Shown: positions 23,918 through 32,872, numbered from the stretch's first letter. The stretch: DNA of 32,872 nucleotides from Geosporobacter subterraneus DSM 17957 (GCF_900142145.1 NZ_FQZV01000043.1:1-32872); one strand, 5' to 3'. Notes: generated from the letters alone by a model not told the origin. A program made the numbers and translations.

Positions 23918-23934
23918 TTCATTTCACCTGATTT

Positions 23935-26061
23935 CTATCCTACTTTTGTCTCCTGTCTGATCTCTTCTACCCGATCCAAGCTATATGTATAATCAAATTC
24001 TTCTCTATCCTTGAATTCTTCCTGCTTGCCCTTATTCCATGATTGTACCGGTCGGTGGAAACCCACTACTCTGGACCATACCTCCGCCTCCCTGCCACAG
24101 TGAGGGCATTGGAAGTGCTCTCCTGATATATAGCCATGGTCATCACAGATGGAGAAGGTTGGTGTAATGGTGATATATGGAATGCTGCTGTTTTCCATCA
24201 AGCGTTTGATCAGCAGCTTACAGCTCTCAATGCTGTCAATCTCCTCACCGATGAAACCATGGAGAACGGTACCGCCTGTATATAGGGTTTGCAGCTTCTC
24301 CTGCTTTTCTACAGCTTCGAAAATATCCCTGGTATGGTTTACGGGAAGCTGTGTTGAATTTGTATAATAAGGTTCGTCTTTGCCTTGAGTAAAGATATTC
24401 GGGTACATCTTCTTATCCAAGCGGGCAAAGCGGTAAGCTGCACCTTCTGCAGGAGCGGCTTCAAGGTTCCATAAACTTCCTGTTTCTTCCTGGAAGATTT
24501 GAATCACACGATTCATAAACTCCATTACCTCAATAGCAAATTCGTTTCCTTCTTCTGTGGTAATATCTACCCCCAGCAGGTTAATGCACGCCTCATTCAT
24601 CCCATTTAATCCAATGGTGGAAAAATGATTTTTAAAATACTGTCCCATGCTATCTTTCACGTCCTGCAGATAGTAACGGGAGTAAGGATATAGCCCTGCA
24701 TCCATATATTTTTCTAAGACATCCCGCTTGCTTTCACAGATTTCTTTTGCATGCTCCATTAACTCTCTTACTCTTCGCTTAAACTCCTCAGGTGAAGAGG
24801 ATAGGTAACCGATTCTGGCCATATTTAAAGTAACTACGTTAATAGATCCTGTTAGTGGGTTCGCCCCGAAGAGGCCTCCTCCTCTTTTGCGCAGTTCTCT
24901 GTTATCCAGTCGCAGACGACAGCACATGGAACGAATATCCTCAGGAGAAAGGTCTGCATTTAGGAAGTTGGCAAAATAAGGAGTCCCAAATTTTCTCGTC
25001 ATCTCCATTACAGCGTTCACTACCTCTGAGCTCCATGGGAAGTCATGGGTGATGTTAATGGTTGGGATTGGGAAGCTGAAGGCTCTGCCGGCGCCATCTC
25101 CTTCCATCATCACTTCACAGTAAGCCTTATTGAACATATCCATCTCTTTTTGGAACTCTCCATAGGTTTTTTCCATGGACTGTCCTCCGATGATAACAGG
25201 CATGTTCTTCAGCAATGGGTGGGGTGTAATATCTAAGGTTATATTGGTAAAGGGGGTTTGAAAACCTACCCGTGTTGGCACATTCAGGTTAAACACAAAT
25301 CTCTGGATTGCCTTTTTTACTTGTGCATAATTTAATTCATCATAATAGATAAAAGGTGCCAGATAAGTATCGATGCTGGATACGGCTTGTGCCCCTGCGG
25401 ATTCTCCCTGCAAGGTATACAGCAAATTTACTAACTGTCCTAAAGCGGATTCAAAATGCTTTGGAGGTTTGGATTCAATCTTTCCCTTTGCACCTTTAAA
25501 GCCCTTTCTTAAAAAAGCCTCTAGATCCCATCCACAGCAGTAAGGTGCCAGCAAACCTAAATCATGTATATGTAAATCACCTTTAATGTGAGCATCTCTT
25601 AACTCTTTACGATAAATCTTGTTTAACCAGTATTTCTTTGTAATGCTTTCAACAATATGATTATTCAGGCCCTGTAAGGAAAAACCCATGTTGGCGTTCT
25701 CATATACCCGCCAGTCCTCTAAATTAACATATTCTTCAATCATCCGTTCTGCATCCATGAAAAGGTTCTTTACTTCACGTATCTCTTCATGCTTTTTACG
25801 ATAGAGTATATAAGCCTTTGCTGTCTTTGCATGGCCTTCCTCGATCAGAACCTTCTCCACTACATCTTGTATATCTTCTACCATTGGTATACTTGCACCA
25901 TAGGTTTCATTGATAATTTCTATAACCATTTTCGTAAGTCTTTGTGCTACCATTTCATCTTTGCCACCAACAGATTTGGCTGCCGCAAATATTGCCGCTT
26001 TGATTTTTCCTCCGTCAAAATCGACAATTTCGCCGTTTCTCTTCTGAACCTTTGTTACCAC
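23935..26061 (-). CDS. nrdD: Anaerobic (class III) ribonucleoside-triphosphate reductase
   Basis: 708 residues. The ATP-cone regulatory domain (about 3-95: VQKRNGEIVDFDGGKI) is followed by the catalytic barrel (CCGWDLEAFL, GESAGAQAVSS, LNMARIGYLS). Near the C-terminus a zinc site (CDDHGY...CPHCG) precedes the glycyl radical motif VVGFHRPVQSWNKGKQEEF, with the radical on the glycine of VVGF. It reduces nucleoside triphosphates to deoxynucleotides without oxygen. Start is GTG with GGAGGGG upstream. Full length, no breaks. Confidence 0.96.
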   Translation of the reverse strand: MVTKVQKRNGEIVDFDGGKIKAAIFAAAKSVGGKDEMVAQRLTKMVIEIINETYGASIPMVEDIQDVVEKVLIEEGHAKTAKAYILYRKKHEEIREVKNLFMDAERMIEEYVNLEDWRVYENANMGFSLQGLNNHIVESITKKYWLNKIYRKELRDAHIKGDLHIHDLGLLAPYCCGWDLEAFLRKGFKGAKGKIESKPPKHFESALGQLVNLLYTLQGESAGAQAVSSIDTYLAPFIYYDELNYAQVKKAIQRFVFNLNVPTRVGFQTPFTNITLDITPHPLLKNMPVIIGGQSMEKTYGEFQKEMDMFNKAYCEVMMEGDGAGRAFSFPIPTINITHDFPWSSEVVNAVMEMTRKFGTPYFANFLNADLSPEDIRSMCCRLRLDNRELRKRGGGLFGANPLTGSINVVTLNMARIGYLSSSPEEFKRRVRELMEHAKEICESKRDVLEKYMDAGLYPYSRYYLQDVKDSMGQYFKNHFSTIGLNGMNEACINLLGVDITTEEGNEFAIEVMEFMNRVIQIFQEETGSLWNLEAAPAEGAAYRFARLDKKMYPNIFTQGKDEPYYTNSTQLPVNHTRDIFEAVEKQEKLQTLYTGGTVLHGFIGEEIDSIESCKLLIKRLMENSSIPYITITPTFSICDDHGYISGEHFQCPHCGREAEVWSRVVGFHRPVQSWNKGKQEEFKDREEFDYTYSLDRVEEIRQETKVG

Positions 26062-26254
26062 TTCGTACCCCTCCTGTTGTGCTGGATTTTTCCTATCGTA
26101 CTACATATTGTATATTATGCATCAAAATGGTCAAACATGACAATAATTCCATGGCCCTATTTCATCCAAAATTCTGATGCATTTCTACATGTATCTCACC
26201 CACACGCAGTTTGTCATAGATTTAAAGTTTATTTACCTTTTTAAGATGAAAACA

Positions 26255-26273
26255 GGCGGACACAAGGCCCGCC
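26255..26273 (-). terminator. GC-rich hairpin after pyrE
   Basis: GGCGG (26255-26259) / CCGCC (26269-26273), extended by partial pairing, then TGTTTTC on the minus strand. Five bases past the pyrE stop. A short stem, but GC-rich and well placed. Confidence 0.5.
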
Positions 26274-26277
26274 CCAA

Positions 26278-26913
26278 TTACGCTGTTGTAAATATATAAG
26301 GGTTTTTACTCCACTGTTCCAATAGGCTCATTTCACTTTCCTTCAAAAGCCCCAGCTCCTTCGCTAAGGGCAGTAAAACCTGATAACTGGTCAGAGTATC
26401 ATAAGGGATGTTTTCACTGGAAAACAGTTGATCCACCTGCTCAAAGCCGTAGGTGAAAATCGCTAAGACGCCCAGTACATCAGCCCCTGCCTCCTGCAGT
26501 GCTTTCACTGCCTTCATGGAGCTTCCTCCGGTAGAAAGCAGATCCTCGATTACTACTACCTTTTGTCCCTGAAGGACTTTTCCCTCAACCTGATTTCCTT
26601 TTCCATGGGCTTTGGCAGTACTTCTTACATAAGCCATGGGCATATTCAATTTTTGTGCAGTCCAAGCGGCATGAGGGATACCCGCTGTAGCTGTTCCTAC
26701 TAATACCTCTGCATCCGGATACTTTTCCTGGATGATAGCGGCAAAGCCTTCTGCTATTGCTTCCCTTACCTGTGGATATGCCATGGTCAAACGGTTGTCA
26801 CAGTAAATCGGCGAGCGGATTCCTGACGCCCAGGTAAATAATTTTTCTGAATCTCCTAAGGTAACCGCTTGAATTTCCAGCAGCATTTTAGCAATTTCCT
26901 TACTTTTGATCAT
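26278..26913 (-). CDS. pyrE: Orotate phosphoribosyltransferase
   Basis: 211 residues. The PRPP-binding motif VVVIEDLLSTGGSS (about 122-135) and the family segments FTWASGIRSPIYCDNR and GTATAGIPHA identify it. It joins orotate to PRPP to give OMP in pyrimidine synthesis. AAGGAGGAG precedes the ATG. It stands alone here without pyrF or other pyr genes; the next genes are for nucleotide reduction and nucleoside uptake. No attenuator is obvious in the 152 bases upstream. Confidence 0.95.
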   Translation of the reverse strand: MIKSKEIAKMLLEIQAVTLGDSEKLFTWASGIRSPIYCDNRLTMAYPQVREAIAEGFAAIIQEKYPDAEVLVGTATAGIPHAAWTAQKLNMPMAYVRSTAKAHGKGNQVEGKVLQGQKVVVIEDLLSTGGSSMKAVKALQEAGADVLGVLAIFTYGFEQVDQLFSSENIPYDTLTSYQVLLPLAKELGLLKESEMSLLEQWSKNPYIFTTA

Positions 26914-27089
26914 TGTTTCTCCTCCTTGTTAGCCTCACTGGACTCCTTTTAAAGGTATTTTTTCTTGTCAATCTTACCATGTTCTAGCATTGCTGTCAAA
27001 CAGTGAAAATATTTAAAAATATGAACGGTTATTTTCTTAATTACATACAATAAAAGTAACAATCCATGTCTTCAGAATGGAGGGAAGCC

Positions 27090-27719
27090 ATGTACTTTTA
27101 TCCCATTTTGCTTGCAATATCTATTAGTATTGATACCTTTGGCCTAGGCGTTACCTATGGCATGAAAAAAATTAGGGTCCCGCTCCGATCTCTTTTATTG
27201 ATCAATATGATCTCTGTCATATTTCTATCGGTGGCCTTTGCCTTGGGCAGTTTGCTTTTAAATTTTATCTCTGTTTTTCAAGCGAAATTACTCAGTTCTG
27301 TTTTGATTCTCCTATTGGGCTTTGTTTTTTTCATCCAGGCCTACTTAGATTGCCGTTACCCACCTCAAGAAGGAAAACGGATGATCAAGATCATCTCTAT
27401 CAAAACCCTGGGAATTGTCATCAATATTATCCGTGACCCCGTCAGTGGTGACAGGGACCACTCAGGAGTCATAGAGACCAAGGAAGCCATATATATTGGT
27501 ATGGCATTGGCTATGGATGCCTTTACGATCGGTTTGGCTGTATCCATCGTAAAAATCCATATGATAACCTTTATCTCTGCAATTTTTTTGATCAACATTC
27601 TCTTTTTTAAGACTGGAGAGCTTTTGGGCAAAAAAGTGGGTCATCTGACCCGAGAGCATATTTTAAAATATATCTCTGCAACCATACTGATCTTTCTTGG
27701 ATTGTTGCGCCTCATTTAA
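27090..27719 (+). CDS. ytaF: Sporulation membrane protein YtaF (MntP-like)
   Basis: 209 residues from the ATG at 27090 (GGAGGG upstream; an earlier ATG at 27066 has no site). Six predicted spans in two halves, each with a conserved acidic motif: SIDTFGLGVTYG (near 10) and AMDAFTIGLAVS (near 148), the MntP/YtaF family pattern associated with cation handling. YtaF is named in spore-formers as a sporulation membrane protein; its exact role is not established. It diverges from pyrE and runs into a bidirectional terminator. Confidence 0.88.
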   Translation: MYFYPILLAISISIDTFGLGVTYGMKKIRVPLRSLLLINMISVIFLSVAFALGSLLLNFISVFQAKLLSSVLILLLGFVFFIQAYLDCRYPPQEGKRMIKIISIKTLGIVINIIRDPVSGDRDHSGVIETKEAIYIGMALAMDAFTIGLAVSIVKIHMITFISAIFLINILFFKTGELLGKKVGHLTREHILKYISATILIFLGLLRLI

Positions 27720-27750
27720 AAGCTTCCGGCTATAGTGCCGGAAGCTTTTA
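27717..27750. terminator. Bidirectional terminator between ytaF and the nucleoside transporter
   Basis: Perfect 14-bp stem TAAAAGCTTCCGGC (27717-27730) / GCCGGAAGCTTTTA (27737-27750), six-base loop, with A/T ends. It serves both convergent genes. Confidence 0.85.
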
Positions 27751-27757
27751 AAACAGT

Positions 27758-28687
27758 CTATCTTTCTTCTCTGGAATAGCTGACCCCTAAGGCTGCAGGA
27801 GGAGCTACGTCCCGCTTATTCTTTGCAGAAATAAAAATTAGAACTGCAATGGTAAATAAATAGGGGATCATTTTCATAAAAAAGGGAGATATGGCAATAC
27901 CAAAGGTTTGGGCTCTAAATCCTAGTATATCCAGGCCTCCAAAGATATAGGCACCCAGCATTGCTCTCAATGGATTCCACAGAGCAAAGATCACAAGGGC
28001 AACAGCAATCCAACCCCGTCCCGCTGTCATGTTTTCCAGCCAGGCAGGTGCATAGGCTAAGGATAGATAAGCACCTCCTGCTCCGGCAAATACGCCCCCG
28101 AGCATTACATGAATATACTGCATCCTCATTACATTTACCCCCAGTGAATCTGCCGCTGCCGGGTTTTCTCCCACTGCCTTCAGCTTTAATCCCATGTTGG
28201 TTTTATATAAGTAAACCCACACCAAAATCACTGCAACATAGCTCAAGTAAATGAGGGCATCATGATTAAAAAATATCTGCCCCACATAAGGGATCTCTGA
28301 TAACCCCGGAATAGGAATTTTGTTAAACTTCACCGGTGCTGGTATGCCGATTAAGGGTTTTCCGATAAAGCTGCTTAATCCTGTACCGAAAATTGTCAAC
28401 GCCAGACCACTTACTACCTGGCTTGCCTTCAGATGAATCGTAAGAAATCCGTGGATAAGAGAAATGGCAGCCCCAGCCAGCATTGCAGTTAAAAAGCCGA
28501 TCCAGGGGTTTCCTGTAGCCACAGCTGCTTTAAAGCCACAGACCGCACCGATGAGCATCATCCCTTCCACGCCGAGATTCAGATTGCCGGACTTTTCCGT
28601 TAAAAGTTCTCCCAGGCACGCATAGAATATTGGAGTCCCTGCAGTTACGGCTGCTGCTAATGTTGCGATTAGCATGGCACTATCCAT
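27758..28687 (-). CDS. Nucleoside ABC transporter permease (NupQ/YufQ-like)
   Basis: 309 residues, BPD_transp_2-type permease with about eight to nine spans. Segments ACLGELLTEKSGNLNLGVEGMMLIGA and GENPAAADSLGVNV are typical of the BMP-linked sugar-type/nucleoside permeases. The start overlaps the previous gene's stop by eight bases (ATGGATAG), so translation is coupled. Last gene of the transporter operon. Confidence 0.92.
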   Translation of the reverse strand: MDSAMLIATLAAAVTAGTPIFYACLGELLTEKSGNLNLGVEGMMLIGAVCGFKAAVATGNPWIGFLTAMLAGAAISLIHGFLTIHLKASQVVSGLALTIFGTGLSSFIGKPLIGIPAPVKFNKIPIPGLSEIPYVGQIFFNHDALIYLSYVAVILVWVYLYKTNMGLKLKAVGENPAAADSLGVNVMRMQYIHVMLGGVFAGAGGAYLSLAYAPAWLENMTAGRGWIAVALVIFALWNPLRAMLGAYIFGGLDILGFRAQTFGIAISPFFMKMIPYLFTIAVLIFISAKNKRDVAPPAALGVSYSREER

Positions 28688-29789
28688 GAATTTCTACCTC
28701 CTTTCTTACTACCGGTTTCTCTGCATGGTTTTTTTTGATCCAGGTAATTTGATGCTGGGTAAAGAACTCTGCTCCCAGTACGAAAAACAGTATTAGTCCC
28801 TGCATCATTACAGCAGTAGCTGCGGGTAACCCGCTGGTTTGTACTGCGTAACCTCCTACCAGCATACCTCCGAACAAAAAGGATACGCCGATGGCTGCTA
28901 TAGGATTTAATCGGGATAACCATGCAATGATTATGGCACTGTAGCCATATCCCGGGGAGAAACCGGATTGGAGCCGGTGGGTAATTCCAGCAAGCTCAGT
29001 CATTCCTGCAATTCCCGCGATTCCACCGCTGATCCCCATGGCCAAAATAATGTTTCTTTTAACATTCATTCCCGCATACTTAGCCGCTTCGCTGTTTTCT
29101 CCCGCCACACGTATTTCATATCCCCATAGGGTTTTATTGATGATCACATATAATAAAGCCGCCAAAACTAAGGCGATGATAATTCCCGTGTGCACCCTGC
29201 TTCTGCCAAAGGTAGGCAGGAATGCAGCAGGACTAAATTCCGGAGTAATAGGAAAATTAAATCCCTTAGGATCTTTCCAAGGTCCAAATACCAGATAATC
29301 TACCCATAAAATACCGATGTAATTCATCATTAGCGTCGTAATGGTTTCATTGGTTTTCCATAATGCTTTCGGGATGGCAGGCAGCAGCCCCCATATGGCG
29401 CCGCCCAAAAAACCGGCCAGCAGCATTGACGGAAGCAGCACATAACTGGGTAAATGACCAAACTTTAGCGCCACGGCGGAAGCGGCGATGCCTCCTACGC
29501 AGATCTGCCCCTCTGCACCGATATTCCAAAGCTTCATCCTGAAGGCAACAGAAATTCCTAAAGCAGCCAATAAAAGAGGAATGGTCTTTACGATGGTTTC
29601 ATTAATCCCATAGGAAGACCCGAAAGCACCCTTCAGCATAGCCTTGTACACAAGGATGGGTCCGTGTCCTGTAGAAGCCAGGAAGATGCCGCCTGCAATC
29701 AGCGCTAGAAAGATTCCCACTAATCGGATACCCGTCAAGGCATATTTATTCTGGATTTCTCTTTTTTCTATCTTAAATCGTCCATTCAT
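28680..29789 (-). CDS. Nucleoside ABC transporter permease (NupP/YufP-like)
   Basis: 369 residues, with about nine to ten spans, the first at about 22-44. Typical segments are GAEGQICVGGIAAS and RVAGENSEAAKYAGMNV, paralogous to the next permease. GGAGGAAGG precedes the ATG; the stop overlaps the partner permease gene. The two permeases should form the heterodimeric channel of the importer. Confidence 0.92.
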   Translation of the reverse strand: MNGRFKIEKREIQNKYALTGIRLVGIFLALIAGGIFLASTGHGPILVYKAMLKGAFGSSYGINETIVKTIPLLLAALGISVAFRMKLWNIGAEGQICVGGIAASAVALKFGHLPSYVLLPSMLLAGFLGGAIWGLLPAIPKALWKTNETITTLMMNYIGILWVDYLVFGPWKDPKGFNFPITPEFSPAAFLPTFGRSRVHTGIIIALVLAALLYVIINKTLWGYEIRVAGENSEAAKYAGMNVKRNIILAMGISGGIAGIAGMTELAGITHRLQSGFSPGYGYSAIIIAWLSRLNPIAAIGVSFLFGGMLVGGYAVQTSGLPAATAVMMQGLILFFVLGAEFFTQHQITWIKKNHAEKPVVRKEVEIHG

Positions 29790-29800
29790 CGTCCTTCCTC

Positions 29801-31312
29801 CTAACTGACTCTGCCACTGAGCATCATTCTTCCGATTTCTTCTACAGACGTTTCTTCAGGCTTCACAATCCCCGTAGTTCTGCCGCCTTCCATAACCATG
29901 ATCCGATCTGAAAGCTCCATAATTTCATCTAAATCCTCAGAAATAAAAATTACTGCACATCCTCTGTCGCGCTGCTCCAGCAGCAGATTATATACTGCCT
30001 CCGTTGTTCCAATATCTAAACCTCTTACCGGATAGGCTGCAATGAGTATCTTTGGTTCTTCTAAAATTTCTCTTCCCAACAGAATCTTTTGCAGATTGCC
30101 GCCGGATAAGCTTTTGATGGCGCCATTGTTGTCGGCTATCTTTACATCGAATTGTTCAATAACTGCACTAGCCCGTTCTTTGGCTTTTTGCTTGTCGATA
30201 AATATTCCACGGCTAATGGGAGGTTTTCTATAATCCTTCAAGATCAAATTGTCTGCCATATCCATGGTTCCGATCAGTCCCATGCCCAATCGGTCTTCCG
30301 GTACGAAGCTTATCCCCAGGTCGATCATTTCTCTAGCTGTTTTCCCTTTGGTCTCTTCCTGAGCGATCTTTATACTTCCGGCTTCAGCCCGTCTTAAGCC
30401 TGCGATAGCTTCAGCCAGTTCCTTTTGACCACTTCCCGATATACCGGCTATCCCCAGAATTTCTCCCTGATTCACAGTGAAAGAAACATCCTTGACCGCA
30501 TCGACACCCTTATCGCCTCTAACAGTAAGATTCTGAACCGTTAGTACAGTTTCTCCTACTGGATTTATATTTTTAATCCGCTCTCGGATTACCATCTGTC
30601 CCATCATCATTTCTGCAAGCACCTGTTCATTGACCTGCCCGATTTCCCGTGTGCCTACCTTTTTTCCTTTTCGCAGTACCGTAATGCGGTCGGCAATTTC
30701 CATAACCTCCTGCATCTTATGGGTAATAATGATTACCCCACAGCCTTCCGCTGCCATTTTCTTCAGTATGGTGAATAGCTCCTTTGTTTCCTGTGGTGTT
30801 AAAACCGCCGTAGGCTCATCCAGGATTAATATATCGGCTCCCCGGTAAAGAGCTTTCAAAATCTCTACCCGTTGTTTTTCTCCTACAGACATTTGGTAAA
30901 TACAATCCTGAGGTTGGATTGATAGTCCATAGGACATAGAGAATTCGGCAATTTCCTGATTAATCTTCTTTCGATTTAACATGAGTCCTTTCTTATAACC
31001 TAAAATGATATTTTCAGCAGCCGTCAAATTCTCTACCAATTTAAAATGCTGGTGGATCATACCCACCCCGCAGCCGATGGCATCCTTTGGAGACTGAATG
31101 GTCACTGGCTGTCCGTGAAGTTTAATTTCTCCAGCATCCTGACGATATACTCCTGATAGAATATTCATCAGGGTGGATTTTCCTGCACCGTTTTCTCCCA
31201 ACAGTGCATGGATTTCTCCTGCCTGCAGATCAAAATCAATCCGATCATTTACTGTTTCAGTGCCAAAGCTTTTTGTTATTCCCCGCATCGATACCAACTG
31301 TTTTGCTGCCAT
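29801..31312 (-). CDS. Nucleoside ABC transporter ATPase, two fused domains (NupO/YufO-like)
   Basis: 503 residues with two ATPase domains. Domain 1: Walker A GENGAGKS (about 39-46), signature MSVGEKQR, Walker B ILILDEPT. Domain 2: degenerate Walker A GISGSGQKE (about 293) and signature LSGGNLQK (about 405), with ILIAAYP at the Walker B position, where the catalytic acid is replaced. Only the first site is probably fully active, as is common in this family. Located between the binding protein and the permeases; GGAAGGAGAG precedes the ATG. Confidence 0.94.
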   Translation of the reverse strand: MAAKQLVSMRGITKSFGTETVNDRIDFDLQAGEIHALLGENGAGKSTLMNILSGVYRQDAGEIKLHGQPVTIQSPKDAIGCGVGMIHQHFKLVENLTAAENIILGYKKGLMLNRKKINQEIAEFSMSYGLSIQPQDCIYQMSVGEKQRVEILKALYRGADILILDEPTAVLTPQETKELFTILKKMAAEGCGVIIITHKMQEVMEIADRITVLRKGKKVGTREIGQVNEQVLAEMMMGQMVIRERIKNINPVGETVLTVQNLTVRGDKGVDAVKDVSFTVNQGEILGIAGISGSGQKELAEAIAGLRRAEAGSIKIAQEETKGKTAREMIDLGISFVPEDRLGMGLIGTMDMADNLILKDYRKPPISRGIFIDKQKAKERASAVIEQFDVKIADNNGAIKSLSGGNLQKILLGREILEEPKILIAAYPVRGLDIGTTEAVYNLLLEQRDRGCAVIFISEDLDEIMELSDRIMVMEGGRTTGIVKPEETSVEEIGRMMLSGRVS

Positions 31313-31347
31313 GGTTTCTCTCCTTCCAAATCACTGAGTGTGAAAAC

Positions 31348-31375
31348 TGGCACACAAGCGAAATCCTGTGTGCCA
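31348..31375 (-). terminator. Attenuating hairpin between binding-protein and ATPase genes
   Basis: Stem TGGCACACA (31348-31356) / TGTGTGCCA (31367-31375), ten-base loop, followed on the minus strand by GTTTTCACAC. Partial termination here would give more binding protein than transporter, a common arrangement. Confidence 0.55.
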
Positions 31376-31398
31376 TTTATTTTTGTCCGTAGATTCTT

Positions 31399-32508
31399 CT
31401 ATTTAGGGATGGTTCCGTCTACTCCTTCTACAAACCAGTCGAAGGACAGCATTTGCTCATCAGTCATTTTTTCTCCCGCTTTTACGGCTACGTTTCCATT
31501 TTGATCTTTAATTTCTCCTGTAAATACATCCCAGGTACCGGAAATGATTTCTTTCTGTTTTGCTTCTACTAATGCTTTTGTTTCAGCATCTACTAAGTCT
31601 GTCATTGGTGCTAACTGTGTAATGCCTTCATCCATGCCGCCCCAATATTGCTCGGTTTTCCAGGTGCCATCCATCACAGCCTGCACAGTTTCTACATAGT
31701 ATGGTCCCCAGTTCCAAACCGGTGCCGTTAAATATGCCTTTGGTGCGAACTGGCTCATATCCGTGTTATATCCGATAGAGAAAGCGCCTTTTTCTTCAGC
31801 TGCCTGCTGTGGTCCCGGCGTATCCTGATGCTGGGCGATCACATCAGCCCCTGCATCCAGCAAGCCCTTGGCAGCTTCTTTTTCTCTTGCAGGATCGTAC
31901 CAGGTATTGGTCCAAACAACTTTTACAACCGCATCTGGATTTACTGAACGAACGCCTAAAGTAAAGGCATTGATTCCTCTTACTACTTCAGGAATTGGGA
32001 AAGCTGCTACATATCCAATCACATTAGAGGATGTTTTTTGACCGGCTACAATACCGGATAAATATCTGGCTTGATACATTCTCCCGAAATAGGTTCCTAC
32101 ATTTTCACTGGTCTTAAAGCCTGAACAGTGGAGAAAAGTGACATCCGGATATTTTTTTGCAACATTGATCGTTGGATCCATATAACCAAAGCTTGTTGTA
32201 AATATAATTTTATTTCCTTTTTCTGCCAATTCAGTGATTACTCTCTCCGAATCAGCCCCCTCAGGTACAGATTCGATAAAGGTTGTTTCAATATTCGGTA
32301 TTTGTGATTCTAAGTATTGTCTTCCCATATCATGGGCATAAGTCCATCCTGCATCGCCTACAGGTCCTACGTAAACAAAGGCTACCTTTAACTTCTCTTC
32401 TGCCGCATCCTTCGGCTGATCTGCTTGGGTTGGTGCGGAACTGCAGCCTGTTACCAGCAATGCAAAAATCATCATGATAGATAATGCTAAAAGGGCTTTT
32501 CTCTTCAT
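31399..32508 (-). CDS. BMP-family nucleoside-binding lipoprotein (NupN/BmpA-like)
   Basis: 369 residues from the ATG at 32508; an ATG six codons upstream is rejected because the GGAGGAG ribosome site lies between the two. Lipoprotein signal peptide with hydrophobic core and lipobox LVTGC (Cys22). The mature part fits the Bmp/PnrA family: VAFVYVGPVGDAGWTYAHDMG, then EKGNKIIFTTSFGYMD, GIVAGQKTSSNVIGYVAAFPIPEV and DVIAQHQDTPGPQQAAEE. It should capture nucleosides outside the cell for the ABC importer encoded next. Proximity to nrd and pyr genes supports nucleoside salvage; exact ligand unknown. Confidence 0.93.
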   Translation of the reverse strand: MKRKALLALSIMMIFALLVTGCSSAPTQADQPKDAAEEKLKVAFVYVGPVGDAGWTYAHDMGRQYLESQIPNIETTFIESVPEGADSERVITELAEKGNKIIFTTSFGYMDPTINVAKKYPDVTFLHCSGFKTSENVGTYFGRMYQARYLSGIVAGQKTSSNVIGYVAAFPIPEVVRGINAFTLGVRSVNPDAVVKVVWTNTWYDPAREKEAAKGLLDAGADVIAQHQDTPGPQQAAEEKGAFSIGYNTDMSQFAPKAYLTAPVWNWGPYYVETVQAVMDGTWKTEQYWGGMDEGITQLAPMTDLVDAETKALVEAKQKEIISGTWDVFTGEIKDQNGNVAVKAGEKMTDEQMLSFDWFVEGVDGTIPK

Positions 32509-32536
32509 TTTTTCTCCTCCTGTCATTTTCTAGGTA

Positions 32537-32552
32537 GTGTCAAGTATGACAC
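32537..32552. repeat. Short palindrome upstream of the nucleoside transporter operon
   Basis: GTGTCA (32537-32542) / TGACAC (32547-32552) with loop AGTA. It lies between the lipoprotein gene and the insertion sequence. It could be an operator or the end of the mobile element. Confidence 0.35.
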
Positions 32553-32611
32553 CCCTTTTTAGATTTAAACTCTTTATATATTAAGGGTTACAAAGTTTTT
32601 TGAAATAAAAA

Positions 32612-32683
32612 AACAATGACCCCCTATTTTCGGTTATAATTAAGTTCTCACACAAAATTCTCCCTGAAAGAAAGGTCATTGTT
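32612..32683. repeat. 10-bp inverted repeat before the transposase start
   Basis: AACAATGACC (32612-32621) is exactly complementary to GGTCATTGTT (32674-32683), whose last base directly precedes the transposase ATG. It can fold so as to hide the ribosome site (AAAGG at 32671-32675), suggesting control of transposase synthesis. Confidence 0.5.
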
Positions 32684-32872
32684 ATGAACTCAATTATAAC
32701 CTATTTACTTTTAATAATCCAATACCAAAATCAACAAATTCGTTGGCTTGTGCTTTTTCTTTCTAAATATGTTCCCCTTGGGCAATGGGCTCATGATGAT
32801 ATTCATTCCCCCAAGTATCAGAAATTCAAGACTGATATCCTCCCAAAGGTTCTTCATTATGAGATATGGGAT
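32684..32872 (+). CDS. Transposase, 5' part (cut by window edge)
   Basis: 63 codons without stop to the window end. The reading begins MNSIITYLLL and contains the hydrophilic segment HDDIHSPKYQKFKTDILP, which I associate with transposases of clostridial insertion sequences, though I cannot name the family. AAAGG lies before the ATG. The left end of the element is probably between 32527 and 32612. It is divergent from the nucleoside transporter operon and may have changed that operon's promoter. Confidence 0.6.
   Translation, partial: MNSIITYLLLIIQYQNQQIRWLVLFLSKYVPLGQWAHDDIHSPKYQKFKTDILPKVLHYEIWD

Noticed and set aside
26062-26130. Possible NrdR box upstream of nrdD (TACATATTGTA)
   Set aside because: Only one weak, partial palindrome is visible; NrdR sites normally occur as a spaced pair.
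32509-32683. Purine riboswitch before the nucleoside transporter operon
   Set aside because: No purine-riboswitch core or three-way junction could be recognised; only a 6-bp palindrome is present.

Overview
The window looks like a chromosomal segment of an anaerobic, spore-forming, low-G+C Clostridia (Firmicutes). Evidence: AT-rich intergenic DNA, strong AGGAGG-type ribosome sites, a class III (oxygen-sensitive) ribonucleotide reductase, a YtaF-type sporulation membrane protein, citrate fermentation genes and corrinoid methyltransferases of the kind used by acetogens and related methylotrophic anaerobes. Genus cannot be fixed from this sequence alone. Nearly all genes are on the minus strand.

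Region 1 (1-385): gene-free DNA packed with hairpins and nested palindromic repeats. Region 2 (386-11338): a corrinoid-dependent methyl-transfer island. It holds a reductive activator of corrinoid proteins (RACo-like), a GntR/UTRA regulator, three corrinoid proteins, two UROD-fold methyltransferases, a pterin-binding (methyltetrahydrofolate) methyltransferase, an MFS carrier and a divergent DUF1638 protein. The module corrinoid protein - UROD methyltransferase - 47-residue microprotein occurs twice, each copy behind a nearly identical promoter with TGTATATAC-type operator sites. The two microproteins were not in the longer-ORF calls and are new calls made here. The working model is demethylation of an unidentified methylated substrate (O-methyl aromatics are one option) onto cobalamin by the UROD proteins, transfer to tetrahydrofolate by the pterin-binding protein, and rescue of inactive Co(II) by the activator.

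Region 3 (11475-22985): a citrate locus read right to left. It begins with a DUF1576 membrane protein and a 119-residue orphan, then a long hairpin, a Cache-type histidine kinase and a response regulator whose output domain is MpsC/DUF2294-like rather than DNA-binding, then a terminator-like leader, citS, citD, citE, citF, an oxaloacetate decarboxylase alpha chain and a second DUF1576 protein. CitD lacks the serine that normally carries the prosthetic group, and citC/citX/citG are absent here. Both DUF1576 genes appear to begin at non-AUG codons.

Region 4 (23184-32872): housekeeping and nucleotide genes: nrdG, nrdD, pyrE, divergent ytaF, then a four-gene BMP-type nucleoside ABC transporter, and at the right edge the 5' part of a transposase gene (insertion sequence) diverging from the transporter operon.
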